Shown here one piece after another: positions 1 to 7,924 of a stretch of DNA of 10,959 bases. A model generated the notes under the pieces. The model was not told where the DNA came from, ran no database searches, and worked only from the letters and a program-made list of their open reading frames with translations. The position numbers were made by a program, and so were the translations under genes. Positions within the stretch are counted from its first letter, which is position 1. Every line of letters starts with the position of its first letter. Source of the DNA: Candidatus Methanoperedens sp. (GTDB lineage: Archaea; Halobacteriota; Methanosarcinia; Methanosarcinales; Methanoperedenaceae); contig JAHFCV010000072.1 of NCBI GenBank assembly GCA_023249275.1, positions 1 through 10,959 on the forward strand. The letters run 5' to 3'.

Positions 1-1495
1 CAAGCGGCAGCCGTTCAGTTCCATCAGGATTTACTTTAATAAGAGCGTTGTCTGTGAAAGAATATATTTTGTTGTCCGATCCCCAACCATACATTCCTTC
101 CAGACCCGCAGAATCCCTTTCAACCAGCGTAACTCTATCAGTTCCATCCGAATTTGCTGTATAAATGCTTCTACCCTCGTCAGAAGTAAAAGCTATCCTG
201 CCGCCATTGGGGCTCAATGAAATATGGTTAAAAACCTTTGAATCTGATGCAGATACTATCTGTTTTATAGTTTCACCGTCAATGTCAAAAACATAAAGCA
301 CATCAAAGTATCTTGCGTCAGTCTCTCTAAAAATTATTTTTTTCCCATCATGACTCCATGAGACAAACTCTAAATATTTACCTGAATCCGATGCAGGTGT
401 TATTAGTTTTGTTGTGATCTCATTGATGACCAAAACATAGGTCTTATAAGAATTTTCTTTTTCATCGAAATCTGTAAGGACTATTTTTCTTCCGTCAGGG
501 CTCCATGAACCAAAGTAAAAATTTCCTTTTCCAATTAATATGGGATTGCTGCCGTCCTTCTCCATTACATAAAGTCCGTCTTCAGCTACAAATACTAACT
601 TTTTTCCGTCCGGCTCCCAGCTCAGCCCCCTTGCCGCCATCGTAGTTGTAAGCTGCCGGACAGAGGAATTATGAATATTAACTGTATAAATCTCTCCGTC
701 TTTGCTACCGATAAAAGAGATTTTTTCTCCATCAGGGCTCCATGCTGTACTGTAAGCTATATGATAATAACCAACGCTTATACCGAGAGGAATCTGTTTA
801 ACGGTAGAGTTTTTCAAATCAGTTAAGTGGATTCGTGTCCGTTCTTTATCTAAAATAGCAATTTTGCTTCTATCAGGGTTCCATTGCGTAAACCCCCCGG
901 CAATATCTTTGATTTCTGCTATGGTAGAACCATTTCTATTTAAAACGTAAAGATTGTTAGAATAATCATCGCAAGGATTCACCATTCTGAGTATAATTTT
1001 ATCACTATCTGAATTCCATTCGACTGACTCGGCATTATCAATAAAAGAAGCGGTATTATTCTTTGCAGTCCTGATACTTGTCTCGGTTCTTACGATGTTA
1101 GCAAGTTCGCTGCCGTCTGCATTTATCAAAAAAAGATCAGATATCCGCTCAGGAATACCAAACGGACCAGGGCTGCAGCGGGCAAAGGATTTTTTATCAT
1201 CAGCAGAAGCATTTTTTGTCCGAATATATGTCTGAGTTAAAATCAATAACTTAGACCCATCAGGCGACCACAAAAAATCTTTTTGTGCATTAAAATCACG
1301 ACTATTAAGAGGATCAAATATGGCGAAGTCAACCGATTTCAGCCATTTTTTTTCCACAATATCCGTGATTTCAACAAGGCTCTCAACTCTCTCAGTATCT
1401 ATAGTCAGATTTGTTGCGCTCGCTATATTGATATGAGTTAATAAGAACAAACAGAATGCTGCCAGCATGAATGCCGAGCTTATTTTTATAATCAT
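1..1495 (-). CDS. Exported TolB/PD40-type beta-propeller protein, third paralogue (3' end cut by window edge)
   Basis: An unbroken frame of 498 codons runs from the ATG at 1495 to the window edge; the C-terminus is missing. The N-terminus is a signal peptide (MIIKISSAFM, a hydrophobic stretch to about residue 22, then IASA before TN). About nine PD40-like propeller motifs follow, starting at WSPDG near residue 76, then variants such as WNPDR, WEPDG, WSHDG and LSPNG, often followed by 'LYVMEKDG'-type strands. Such proteins usually act outside the cell in protein or glycan contacts, and no catalytic residues are apparent. The start overlaps the stop of the preceding propeller gene (TGATG), with AAAGGTGG about 8-9 nt upstream, so translation is probably coupled. 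Its repeats are more diverged from the other two copies than those are from each other. A PGF-CTERM tail is expected beyond the edge but cannot be seen. Exact ligand unknown. Confidence 0.9.
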   Translation of the reverse strand, partial: MIIKISSAFMLAAFCLFLLTHINIASATNLTIDTERVESLVEITDIVEKKWLKSVDFAIFDPLNSRDFNAQKDFLWSPDGSKLLILTQTYIRTKNASADDKKSFARCSPGPFGIPERISDLFLINADGSELANIVRTETSIRTAKNNTASFIDNAESVEWNSDSDKIILRMVNPCDDYSNNLYVLNRNGSTIAEIKDIAGGFTQWNPDRSKIAILDKERTRIHLTDLKNSTVKQIPLGISVGYYHIAYSTAWSPDGEKISFIGSKDGEIYTVNIHNSSVRQLTTTMAARGLSWEPDGKKLVFVAEDGLYVMEKDGSNPILIGKGNFYFGSWSPDGRKIVLTDFDEKENSYKTYVLVINEITTKLITPASDSGKYLEFVSWSHDGKKIIFRETDARYFDVLYVFDIDGETIKQIVSASDSKVFNHISLSPNGGRIAFTSDEGRSIYTANSDGTDRVTLVERDSAGLEGMYGWGSDNKIYSFTDNALIKVNPDGTERLPL

Positions 1496-3204
1496 CAAGC
1501 ATTCCACCTTTTCATCAAAAACACAGTAACTATCAACATAATTCCAGCAAAGATTATGCTAAAACCAGGTGTTTTAGGCGCATCCGCTGTCGCTGCAGGT
1601 GTTGGGGTCGCATCAACTGTTTGCTGTGGCGTAGCCACTTCTCTCTGGTTGATATTTTCAGGCGCTCGAATAGGCATTGTTCTGTCGTATCCTGACAGCT
1701 TTGCTATGAGTACCTCGTTTCTTGATGGACTGTCGTTGGAAGATTCAATTAAGAGCCTGCTCCCATCAGGACTCCAGCTTCCACCCATTCCGCTCAAAAC
1801 GTATCGCTTACTTTCGCCAGTTGTAATCTGCACGCGCTCGGTACCGTCTGGATTGGCGATGAAAATATGCTCACCATTAGCTATGCTTGAAGAAAAAACA
1901 ATTTTATCACCAGATGGACTCCATGCATAGGGATTATCCCCGATCCATGAAAGATTTGATGTTATTAATGCTTTTCCTGTTCCATCGGGATTAATCGTGT
2001 ATAGCCAGTTTCCACTTTCTGAAACAAAGGCAATTTTACTTCCATCAGGACTCCAGCTAACTGCTTTTAATGTAGCTTTTTCCAAGGGATTATTTTCCTC
2101 ATAAATTAAATTTACATTCCTGCCTTGCGAATCGGAAACAAAAATACCAAGATTACGCCTCTCCGTGACTGAGACAAATAATATGCTGCCGCCGTCGGGA
2201 CTCCATGCAGGATTCTCTATCCCGATGCTTTTAATTATCTCTGTTTTATCGGCGCTGTCCACATTTATCAGGTAGAGATGCCTAATAAACTGATCATTCA
2301 CTTCTTCCGACACCTCGCACAACAGTTTGCTGTCATCTGGGCTCCATGTGCTGCCCCAGCAATCACCAAGCTGCCTGAGATTAGTACCGTCGCTGTTCAC
2401 AATCCAGAGATTCTTTCCTCTGAATGCTATTTGTTTTCCATCGTGGCTCCATGCTATGCTACCGAGAAAAGATTCATTTACCTCGCTGGCAAGTTGCTTT
2501 ATGTTAGACCCATCTGCATCTGTTACATACAATTTTTCTGATTTTACTATGTACTTTCTTTCTGATTTTTCAAGGTCGAGTATTGTATAAACCGCTCTTG
2601 TACCATCTGGACTCCACGCAAAATTCCGCTGCCTTGGGATTTTAGATAGGTTCGTAACAATCGAGACCATATCCGAAAAATTCGTACCGGGAACATTCAG
2701 CCAATCTTCACCAGCATCTGCAAGTATATAGAAAGCTCCATTGTCGATAACAACTTTATCTCCTGATGGACTCCATGGATTATAATCCGGTGGGACAGGT
2801 AATTCTATCGGAGTGCTGCGGTTGTTGATCTCGTTAGACACTATTCTTGTAAAGTTGGTTCCATCTGCATCTAACGTGTACATAGCATCTATCCCGTTTC
2901 TGTTGCTGGGGCGGAAATTAATGTCATCCTTATACCATCTTATCGAGCTTCTTATGAGCAGCTTGCTTCCGTCAGGGCTCCAGAAAGCCTGAGCCGGAAT
3001 AAAATTCCTCCACTCGGGTGCTGCGTTAACAGACCTTGCAAGATTAAGCGTAGCCGGGTTGACGATGGATGAAATTGAAGTGAGATTCTCGATATACAGA
3101 GTATTTTCTTCTGAAGCATAGGCTGGTGTTAATATTATTACCAAAAATAGTGCAGCAAATAAAAGGTTCGGCTTTGGAAATATATTTTCAATATCTCTTT
3201 TCAT
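1495..3204 (-). CDS. Exported TolB/PD40-type beta-propeller protein with PGF-CTERM tail, second paralogue
   Basis: This 569-residue surface protein has a signal peptide in residues 1-31 (basic start, hydrophobic core LLFAALFLVIIL, then AYASEEN). WSPDG-type propeller motifs begin near residues 75, 144, 197, 252, 287, 334, 384, 428 and 477, commonly paired with 'NPDGT'/'NSDGT' turns, as in TolB and WD40-like PD40 repeats. Residues 505-545 form a Thr/Pro/Ala-rich linker, probably glycosylated. The tail is PGF (546-548), a hydrophobic helix, then KRWNA, matching the PGF-CTERM signal cut by archaeosortase A and linked to lipid in Euryarchaeota. The ATG overlaps the previous stop (ATGA) and has AAGGAG 6 nt upstream, inside the preceding gene's last codons. 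It aligns end to end with the first paralogue except that the Ig-like domain is replaced by the linker. Function in the cell wall is inferred; the ligand is unknown. Confidence 0.92.
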   Translation of the reverse strand: MKRDIENIFPKPNLLFAALFLVIILTPAYASEENTLYIENLTSISSIVNPATLNLARSVNAAPEWRNFIPAQAFWSPDGSKLLIRSSIRWYKDDINFRPSNRNGIDAMYTLDADGTNFTRIVSNEINNRSTPIELPVPPDYNPWSPSGDKVVIDNGAFYILADAGEDWLNVPGTNFSDMVSIVTNLSKIPRQRNFAWSPDGTRAVYTILDLEKSERKYIVKSEKLYVTDADGSNIKQLASEVNESFLGSIAWSHDGKQIAFRGKNLWIVNSDGTNLRQLGDCWGSTWSPDDSKLLCEVSEEVNDQFIRHLYLINVDSADKTEIIKSIGIENPAWSPDGGSILFVSVTERRNLGIFVSDSQGRNVNLIYEENNPLEKATLKAVSWSPDGSKIAFVSESGNWLYTINPDGTGKALITSNLSWIGDNPYAWSPSGDKIVFSSSIANGEHIFIANPDGTERVQITTGESKRYVLSGMGGSWSPDGSRLLIESSNDSPSRNEVLIAKLSGYDRTMPIRAPENINQREVATPQQTVDATPTPAATADAPKTPGFSIIFAGIMLIVTVFLMKRWNA

Positions 3205-5057
3205 CTAATTCTCCTTAAAATTATTAAAACAATTAATAAAATTGCTGAAAATACTGAATTAAAACCAGGCGTTTTTGGCGTATCTACATCTATCGGTATT
3301 GCTGTTGCCGTGATATTTGTGTATCCTGAGAGTTGTGTATTCTCTTTAACTATGAGTAATCTACTTGCGACTCTGTAACCTTCTTTAGTAGCGTTTAACA
3401 GATACCTGCCCTGCTCCTTGAAACTGTAATTTAAATACCCTTTTTCATTAGTTATGCCTATTTCTTTGCCGTTGAAGGTAATTGCTGCCTTTTCAACAGG
3501 TTTTGACATCGATTTAACTTCAACGATAAATTCTTCGCCCTGTTGAACCGACGAAGGGACATAAAGTGACATAACCTCATCGTATCCGCTGAACTTTATC
3601 ACGAGCAGATCCATCTTATCGAAATTATAACCAAATGAATCAACCAATAATCTGCTGCCATCTGGACTCCAGCTTCCGAGGTCGTAGTTGGATTGATCAT
3701 TTTGTGTAATTCGCACGCGCTCTGTACCGTCGGGTCTTGCTACAAACACCTGCCTCGTATAAGAATCTTCTTTGGGCCAGAACCTGCTGTGGTCAACATC
3801 CCTCCTCGTCTTTTTATCTATCGTAGAGGAAAAGGCGATATAATCGCCAGAGAGATACCACGCATATTTGAACGAAGTTAATGCAATGGTGGCTCTGCCG
3901 CTACCGTCTGGATTTATCGTATAGAGATTATCATCCTCTATAAACGCTATTTTATCACCTTTTGGGCTCCAGCCAACACTGATAACATTTCTGCTTGTTA
4001 TATTATCTAAGAGCAATTTTTGATTTCCACCATCAGAATCGATCACATATAGCTTAGACGCTACTTTCTCGCTGGTTGAGGTTGTGAATAATAATTTTTG
4101 CCCATCTGGACTCAAACTGAAAATATCATCCATAGTTCTGTTTTCACTACTTACAATCTCGAAAGTACCAGTTCCATTCACTGTTATTGCACGAATGCTG
4201 TTATCTATTTGATAAAAAATTTTGCTATCATCAGGACTCCAGCCAACGGTTCCAGCATAAATGTTTTCAGCGGATTGCACAAGCTGCTTCAATCCTGTTC
4301 CATCTTCGTTTATTACCCACAGGTTCTTCCCGTTGAAAGCAATCTTTTTTCCATCGTGACTCCATATTGGATTCCGAACATCAGTCTCTATGGATTCATT
4401 GGTAAGCTGTCTCAGAATAAAGCCATTTTTATCTACCACATAGAGCTGGCTTTTCGTAACAAAGCCTGCATCATTTTTAGTAATGAAGCCCATAACGATA
4501 AGTGCCTTTGTTCCATCAGGGCTCCAGCTAAAGTCCCGTTGCCATTCTATATTTAATATATTTTCTCTTATTGAATCAACAGTGGTAAAGTTCTTTCCTA
4601 TGACACTGAATAAAGTTCCGTCCGGGTCTGCAATCACAAAGAAATCTCTTACCCTGAAGATATTGGTAAAAATGACCACCCTATTTCCATCAGGATTCCA
4701 CGAGCCTAAGCCCATATCTAGCGATTTGCTTCTGGTATTGTTAAGAGTCGAAGCAATCTCTTTCATATCAGTCCCATCTGCATTTAGCACATATGTGGCT
4801 GTTAGTCCGACATCTCCAAGTTGTCTGATGGCAGAGACTATCAAAAGCCTGCTGCCATCAGGACTCCAGGAGCCAAACAAACTGGCTCTTGGAGCATCTA
4901 TTTTGGCGGCTTTAGCAAGGCTAAAAAAATGAGAATCTATTATATCTGAAACTGAAGTGATGTTCTCGACCCGCAGCGTATTCTCATTTGAAGCATAAGC
5001 TGGCGCCAATACCAGAATCAGCGCGGTAAACAGGAAACAAAGTTTTAAAATGCTCAT
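3201..5057 (-). CDS. Exported TolB/PD40-type beta-propeller protein with Ig-like domain and PGF-CTERM tail, first paralogue
   Basis: The frame is open from 5111, but I place the start at ATG 5057 (618 residues). There it gives a clean signal peptide (MSILKLCFLF to AYASNEN), has AAGGCGGT at 5061-5068, and forms an ATGA overlap with the regulator upstream, the same junction type as between the next genes. Nine PD40-like motifs lie near residues 64, 120, 178, 232, 273, 315, 363, 400 and 463; most keep WSPDG, while the eighth is the degenerate YLSG. Residues about 498-572 form a beta-rich Ig/carboxypeptidase-regulatory-like domain ('AAITFNGKEIG', 'YLLNATKEGYR') of the kind used as a stalk in archaeal surface proteins. 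A PGF motif (597-599), hydrophobic helix and RRIR end form an archaeosortase sorting tail. The likely place is the cell surface, anchored after processing. No enzyme signature is seen. Confidence 0.92.
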   Translation of the reverse strand: MSILKLCFLFTALILVLAPAYASNENTLRVENITSVSDIIDSHFFSLAKAAKIDAPRASLFGSWSPDGSRLLIVSAIRQLGDVGLTATYVLNADGTDMKEIASTLNNTRSKSLDMGLGSWNPDGNRVVIFTNIFRVRDFFVIADPDGTLFSVIGKNFTTVDSIRENILNIEWQRDFSWSPDGTKALIVMGFITKNDAGFVTKSQLYVVDKNGFILRQLTNESIETDVRNPIWSHDGKKIAFNGKNLWVINEDGTGLKQLVQSAENIYAGTVGWSPDDSKIFYQIDNSIRAITVNGTGTFEIVSSENRTMDDIFSLSPDGQKLLFTTSTSEKVASKLYVIDSDGGNQKLLLDNITSRNVISVGWSPKGDKIAFIEDDNLYTINPDGSGRATIALTSFKYAWYLSGDYIAFSSTIDKKTRRDVDHSRFWPKEDSYTRQVFVARPDGTERVRITQNDQSNYDLGSWSPDGSRLLVDSFGYNFDKMDLLVIKFSGYDEVMSLYVPSSVQQGEEFIVEVKSMSKPVEKAAITFNGKEIGITNEKGYLNYSFKEQGRYLLNATKEGYRVASRLLIVKENTQLSGYTNITATAIPIDVDTPKTPGFNSVFSAILLIVLIILRRIR

Positions 5058-5284
5058 ACAACCGCCTTCTGCGCTGCGCGGTATTTTCTTAACTTTCCGT
5101 CCTTCAAGCACGCCACCATGCCTGCATAAAGCAGTACGTCAAGATGGTATAATACAGCCCCTCTACCAATGTTAGTTTCACGTACTATTTTCTGGGGATA
5201 TGTTTCCGGATTTTCCTTTATATACCTGAAAATGACGGCGCGGGACTCATTTTCAAGGATATTCCTATCAAAAAGCCATCTCAT
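5054..5284 (-). CDS. Small single-domain winged helix-turn-helix regulator
   Basis: The product is a 76-residue cytoplasmic protein that is nearly all one winged helix. It has an NESRAVIFRYIKENPE helix, 'PQKIVRETNIGRGAVLYHL' as the helix-turn-helix with recognition helix, 'DVLLYAGMV' and a short wing 'KDGKLRKYRA'. It closely resembles the first winged-helix domain of the 246-residue regulator at 8496-9236 (shared IVRET.I.RG..LYHL.VL), but has no membrane segments and no second domain. An ATG six bases earlier (5290) touches AGAGGA directly, whereas ATG 5284 has the proper 6-nt spacing, so I prefer 5284. It follows the DUF4367-like gene by about 24-30 nt and overlaps the next gene (ATGA), so it is made together with the three propeller proteins. 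A role as DNA-binding regulator, perhaps of its own operon, is inferred; targets are unknown. Confidence 0.88.
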   Translation of the reverse strand: MRWLFDRNILENESRAVIFRYIKENPETYPQKIVRETNIGRGAVLYHLDVLLYAGMVACLKDGKLRKYRAAQKAVV

Positions 5285-5314
5285 AGCCATTCCTCTAAAA
5301 AATATAATGGCAGG

Positions 5315-6388
5315 TCATTTGACAGACCTTGCCATCTTTACCATTTCCTCCATACTGAGCGGGGTACCGGTAAAACCGCTCTCGTTATAGGCATAACTGC
5401 TGATAGCCAGGCTAAGATTGCCTGCTTTCCAGTCCAGCGACTTTACGCCGCTTTGTTCCTCAAGGAAGCGTCCCTGAACCCCATTTATATCTACGAATTT
5501 ATATGGGGTTTTAGATACACTTTCAGAGACATCTGTATCATCCTTTATTGTAAGTAATTCCTTCAAGTTCAGGTATTCATTCTTGGCGAAGAACTCATCT
5601 CCCTTTATATAGGGAAGCACAGCCTGTTCAGCTTCCAGAGAAAATCCTCTGAATTTTGTTCCTGATGTCTGTGCAGTATTCATCCTGTATCCTGCAGGGA
5701 TATAAGACGGCTGGAGAATCTTAAATGAGACCTTTGTCTGCGCCTCAGCGATAGCCTCTTCAGGTGTCTTTTCCCTGACAGACCCGGCAATCTTTATCAT
5801 CTCTTCCTTGCTGAGCGAACTGCTCGTCCTGTTCTGACCTTCGTTCTTCCAGCTAGTGACACTCAAACTCAGGTTTCCGATCTTCCAGCCCAGCAGCTTT
5901 ACGCCCTCTTCCTCAGAGTAGCGCCCTTCAATCCCGTTTATGTCTATGATTTCCCTGGTATCTTTGGGCACGCTGGATGATTGTGTTCTGTTGTCCCTGG
6001 TTTTTACCACTATAATCTCTTTGATGGTTAACTGCTCATCTCCATTCTTATAGGAGAACGATGCCATGTCGATGTCGTTCATGACTCCTACGAACTTTGT
6101 CCCTCTTACGCTATCGAACTTATAGCTTGAAGGAATATACATGGGTTCAAGAATCCTGAATGAGACGTTTGACTGAGCCTGCTGGATTGCTCCTTTTATA
6201 GCAATCTCAGAAATCCCTGTATCAGCCTGCGCCTCCTGGACTGGTTTCTCCGTAACCGGCTTATCAACTTCAGCATTAGCAAATGCATTGAACTTTGTAC
6301 TTGTATCGCCAAAGCCCAATGCAACTGCTGCAAGGAGTATCGCCATCACTGTTGCGATGGATACTCCAATCAGTATTGATTTCTTCAT
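5315..6388 (-). CDS. Membrane-anchored or secreted protein with two tandem DUF4367-like domains
   Basis: This 357-residue protein starts with an export signal or anchor helix (MKKSILIGV to about residue 27), followed by a short linker rich in Glu, Pro and Val. Two homologous domains follow, at about residues 67-204 and 212-356. Each opens with 'AQ..VSF.IL.P.YIP..Y', continues through 'GTKF.G', '.DING..GR...E', 'GVK.L.WK.GNLSL', and closes with 'S.EEM.K.A.SV'. The opening motif recalls the DUF4367 family of extracytoplasmic domains found in bacterial anti-sigma and sporulation proteins; that link is by motif only. The frame is open upstream to a GTG at 6490, but ATG 6388 has GAGGTGAT at 6392-6399 and gives the clean signal sequence. 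It is first in the apparent operon, with about 24-30 nt to the regulator. It may sense or bind something outside the membrane; function unknown. Confidence 0.87.
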   Translation of the reverse strand: MKKSILIGVSIATVMAILLAAVALGFGDTSTKFNAFANAEVDKPVTEKPVQEAQADTGISEIAIKGAIQQAQSNVSFRILEPMYIPSSYKFDSVRGTKFVGVMNDIDMASFSYKNGDEQLTIKEIIVVKTRDNRTQSSSVPKDTREIIDINGIEGRYSEEEGVKLLGWKIGNLSLSVTSWKNEGQNRTSSSLSKEEMIKIAGSVREKTPEEAIAEAQTKVSFKILQPSYIPAGYRMNTAQTSGTKFRGFSLEAEQAVLPYIKGDEFFAKNEYLNLKELLTIKDDTDVSESVSKTPYKFVDINGVQGRFLEEQSGVKSLDWKAGNLSLAISSYAYNESGFTGTPLSMEEMVKMARSVK

Positions 6389-6391
6389 TTT

Positions 6392-6399
6392 ATCACCTC
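6392..6399 (-). promoter_or_regulatory. Ribosome binding site GAGGTGAT that sets the start at 6388
   Basis: GAGGTGAT sits three bases before ATG 6388 and matches the archaeal anti-Shine-Dalgarno closely. It favours the internal ATG over the upstream GTG at 6490, which has no visible site. The same GGTGAT-plus-three-base layout recurs at 8434-8441 and 10282-10287. Confidence 0.8.
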
Positions 6400-6409
6400 T
6401 ATATTTACA

Positions 6410-6425
6410 GCGCATATCTTTGCGC
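6410..6425 (-). promoter_or_regulatory. Small hairpin or operator-like inverted repeat in the leader
   Basis: GCGCA and TGCGC flank a six-base centre, a perfect 5-bp inverted repeat that ends about 22 bases before the start codon at 6388. It could be an RNA hairpin near the ribosome binding site or a protein site. Short repeats of this size also arise by chance. Confidence 0.35.
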
Positions 6426-6440
6426 CAAGTTTTCCTACGG

Positions 6441-6483
6441 GTGAAACGATAGATACATTTTATGCAAGACGACATGTGAAACG
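6441..6483. repeat. Direct repeat of GTGAAACG in the divergent intergenic region
   Basis: GTGAAACG occurs at 6441-6448 and 6476-6483, 35 bases apart. A related TGAAACC lies near 6496, and an inverted CGTTTC at 6505-6510. The cluster lies in the leader of the propeller operon, downstream of the likely promoter at 6538-6565, and could be a regulator site. There is no independent support. Confidence 0.35.
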
Positions 6484-6537
6484 GTTGCACAAAAATGAAA
6501 CCAGCGTTTCTGAATATCGATTATTGCTGTTCACTTC

Positions 6538-6565
6538 AAATATTCTCTGTGACAGGCATCGACAT
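6538..6565 (-). promoter_or_regulatory. Shared 19-bp promoter box (copy 1) with weak TATA, between divergent genes
   Basis: On the minus strand the box reads ATGTCGATGCCTGTCACAG (6565-6547), followed by an A/T-rich stretch GAATATTTGAAG in the place where the other two copies have a good TATA box. It could drive or regulate the propeller operon, with a leader of roughly 125 nt, or act on the divergent gene that starts 46 bases away at 6611, or both. The alignment with copies at 8483-8501 and 9290-9308 is ungapped. Confidence 0.6.
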
Positions 6566-6610
6566 GTTTGAGACCGCTGAGTTTATGCCATAACGAGAAA
6601 ATTAACAACC

Positions 6611-7924
6611 ATGGATGCAGGCATGCGCAGCCTTCGGGAACAGGCTTTAATGGGTACAACCGTCCTGCTGGCGGGTCTTGGGATAGGACTCCTGCTGAAG
6701 CAGTTAGTTTCGCTGGTACTGCCTGATTCTTTTGTTTCGGATGCCGTGATTTACACTTTAATTATAGCCTCGGTTTTCCTGGTTTACAGGGCGGCAGCGG
6801 GCGGTGCTGTCTGGAGCGGGCAAAAAAGACAGCTATACATCACGCTGGCGCTCTGCATAATTATTGGCACAGTTGCGGCATTTCTTACACGAGCTAATTA
6901 CCCGATTTTAGAAGGCGATTCTGGTGATTATATAAGGTATACTTTTGTATTAACGGCTCTGGGAGCAGTGATTGGCGCTCCAACAAAGCGGAGTATGGCA
7001 ATACTTGCGCTGGCAGGCTTCATAGGCGGCGCCGCTGGAACCTTTGTTTATTTGCAGGGAATGGACTTCATATACTATATCAAGGAACCGAAAAGGGAGG
7101 TTATAAATTATCTTGTCAATAACTTCGCTATGAGCGTGGGCATGAGTTCTTTTGTTATGAGTGTACTTATATTGTTGTTAGCCGCCTTTGTGACTCTGAT
7201 ATTTTCTCTGGGAGTTGGAATCGCAGGCTCGTCTATTTCCCTTGCCATGGGTTTTGAGAAGTCAGCCAAGGTGAATACCAAGTCAGCGAGTTTCAATATT
7301 ATTCGGAAGCTTGGCATCGGGATTGCTGTGTTCATGCTGTTTTCCTATGCCTATGTGCTTTTTACCACTGGCGGGGAATATGCGATAACAGCAAGTGGTG
7401 TAAGTATAGACACTGATAATAAAACCGCAACCGTCTATGTTCCGGTGTTTATGGACAGTAAGGGGGCAGTTCTTGATGTTTATGATGGATCTGAGATTTT
7501 CGGGAATGCGACCTATGAAATAATAGATACTGAGTACGGAAAGGCGATGAAAGTCACAGCTACAGGAAATATCCTGATTTTCACAAAACATCCTGACGGT
7601 GCGAAAAGGAGCAATAGCGCGGTTAATCGCTACTTGAAGGATTTTGGCTTGAGCATGAGCGATTTCAAACCCTTAGAGGGAGATGCTACAACGATACCGC
7701 CTGTTAAAATTATGCCAAAAACCGGCGTCTGGGTCTATTCTGATAGCGAAATCAAATCCCTTAGCCTGATGCTGGGCAGGGATAGCGGAGTGGGCATCAG
7801 CTATTCGATGGGTTTCCCATACTACGACAGTTCAAAAAATATGATGGTACCGATGAATTTAACACGCGGGTGGCAGAGGATAGAGTTGGAAACATCTATC
7901 AGGAGATATAGTAACTTCCTGTAG
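6611..7924 (+). CDS. Polytopic membrane protein with C-terminal extracytoplasmic domain, function unknown
   Basis: This 437-residue protein belongs to no family I recognise. About seven hydrophobic helices are visible, roughly at residues 12-36, 44-62, 74-93, 108-123, 127-148, 178-212 (long, perhaps two) and 232-252, with glycine-rich stretches such as 'GLGIGLLL' and 'GFIGGAAG'. Residues about 255-437 are a soluble beta-rich domain ('ASGVSIDTDNKTATVYVPV', 'YSDSEIKSLSLMLG'), probably outside the cell; no Cys or metal motif stands out. The gene is divergent from the propeller operon, with about 220 bases between starts, and convergent with the small membrane gene at 8014. No Shine-Dalgarno is seen before ATG 6611, but a weak TATA-like GTTTATGC lies at 6581-6588, which would suit a leaderless transcript. 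Its place suggests a membrane role linked to the neighbouring surface genes. Confidence 0.85.
   Translation: MDAGMRSLREQALMGTTVLLAGLGIGLLLKQLVSLVLPDSFVSDAVIYTLIIASVFLVYRAAAGGAVWSGQKRQLYITLALCIIIGTVAAFLTRANYPILEGDSGDYIRYTFVLTALGAVIGAPTKRSMAILALAGFIGGAAGTFVYLQGMDFIYYIKEPKREVINYLVNNFAMSVGMSSFVMSVLILLLAAFVTLIFSLGVGIAGSSISLAMGFEKSAKVNTKSASFNIIRKLGIGIAVFMLFSYAYVLFTTGGEYAITASGVSIDTDNKTATVYVPVFMDSKGAVLDVYDGSEIFGNATYEIIDTEYGKAMKVTATGNILIFTKHPDGAKRSNSAVNRYLKDFGLSMSDFKPLEGDATTIPPVKIMPKTGVWVYSDSEIKSLSLMLGRDSGVGISYSMGFPYYDSSKNMMVPMNLTRGWQRIELETSIRRYSNFL

Noticed and set aside
1556..4932. Plus-strand open frames opposite the propeller genes
   Set aside because: They read the reverse of PD40 repeats, lack ribosome sites, and have repetitive unnatural composition; they are shadows of the minus-strand genes.
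5058..5111. 18-residue N-terminal extension of the first propeller protein (start at 5111)
   Set aside because: It would place charged residues before the signal peptide and overlap the regulator by 58 bases; ATG 5057 has the ribosome site and the same overlap type as its neighbours.
6389..6490. 34-residue extension of the DUF4367-like protein from GTG 6490
   Set aside because: No ribosome site, and the extension is Cys/Arg/Lys-rich in front of a clean signal sequence. Its distance from the promoter box is close to that of the other genes, so it is not fully excluded.
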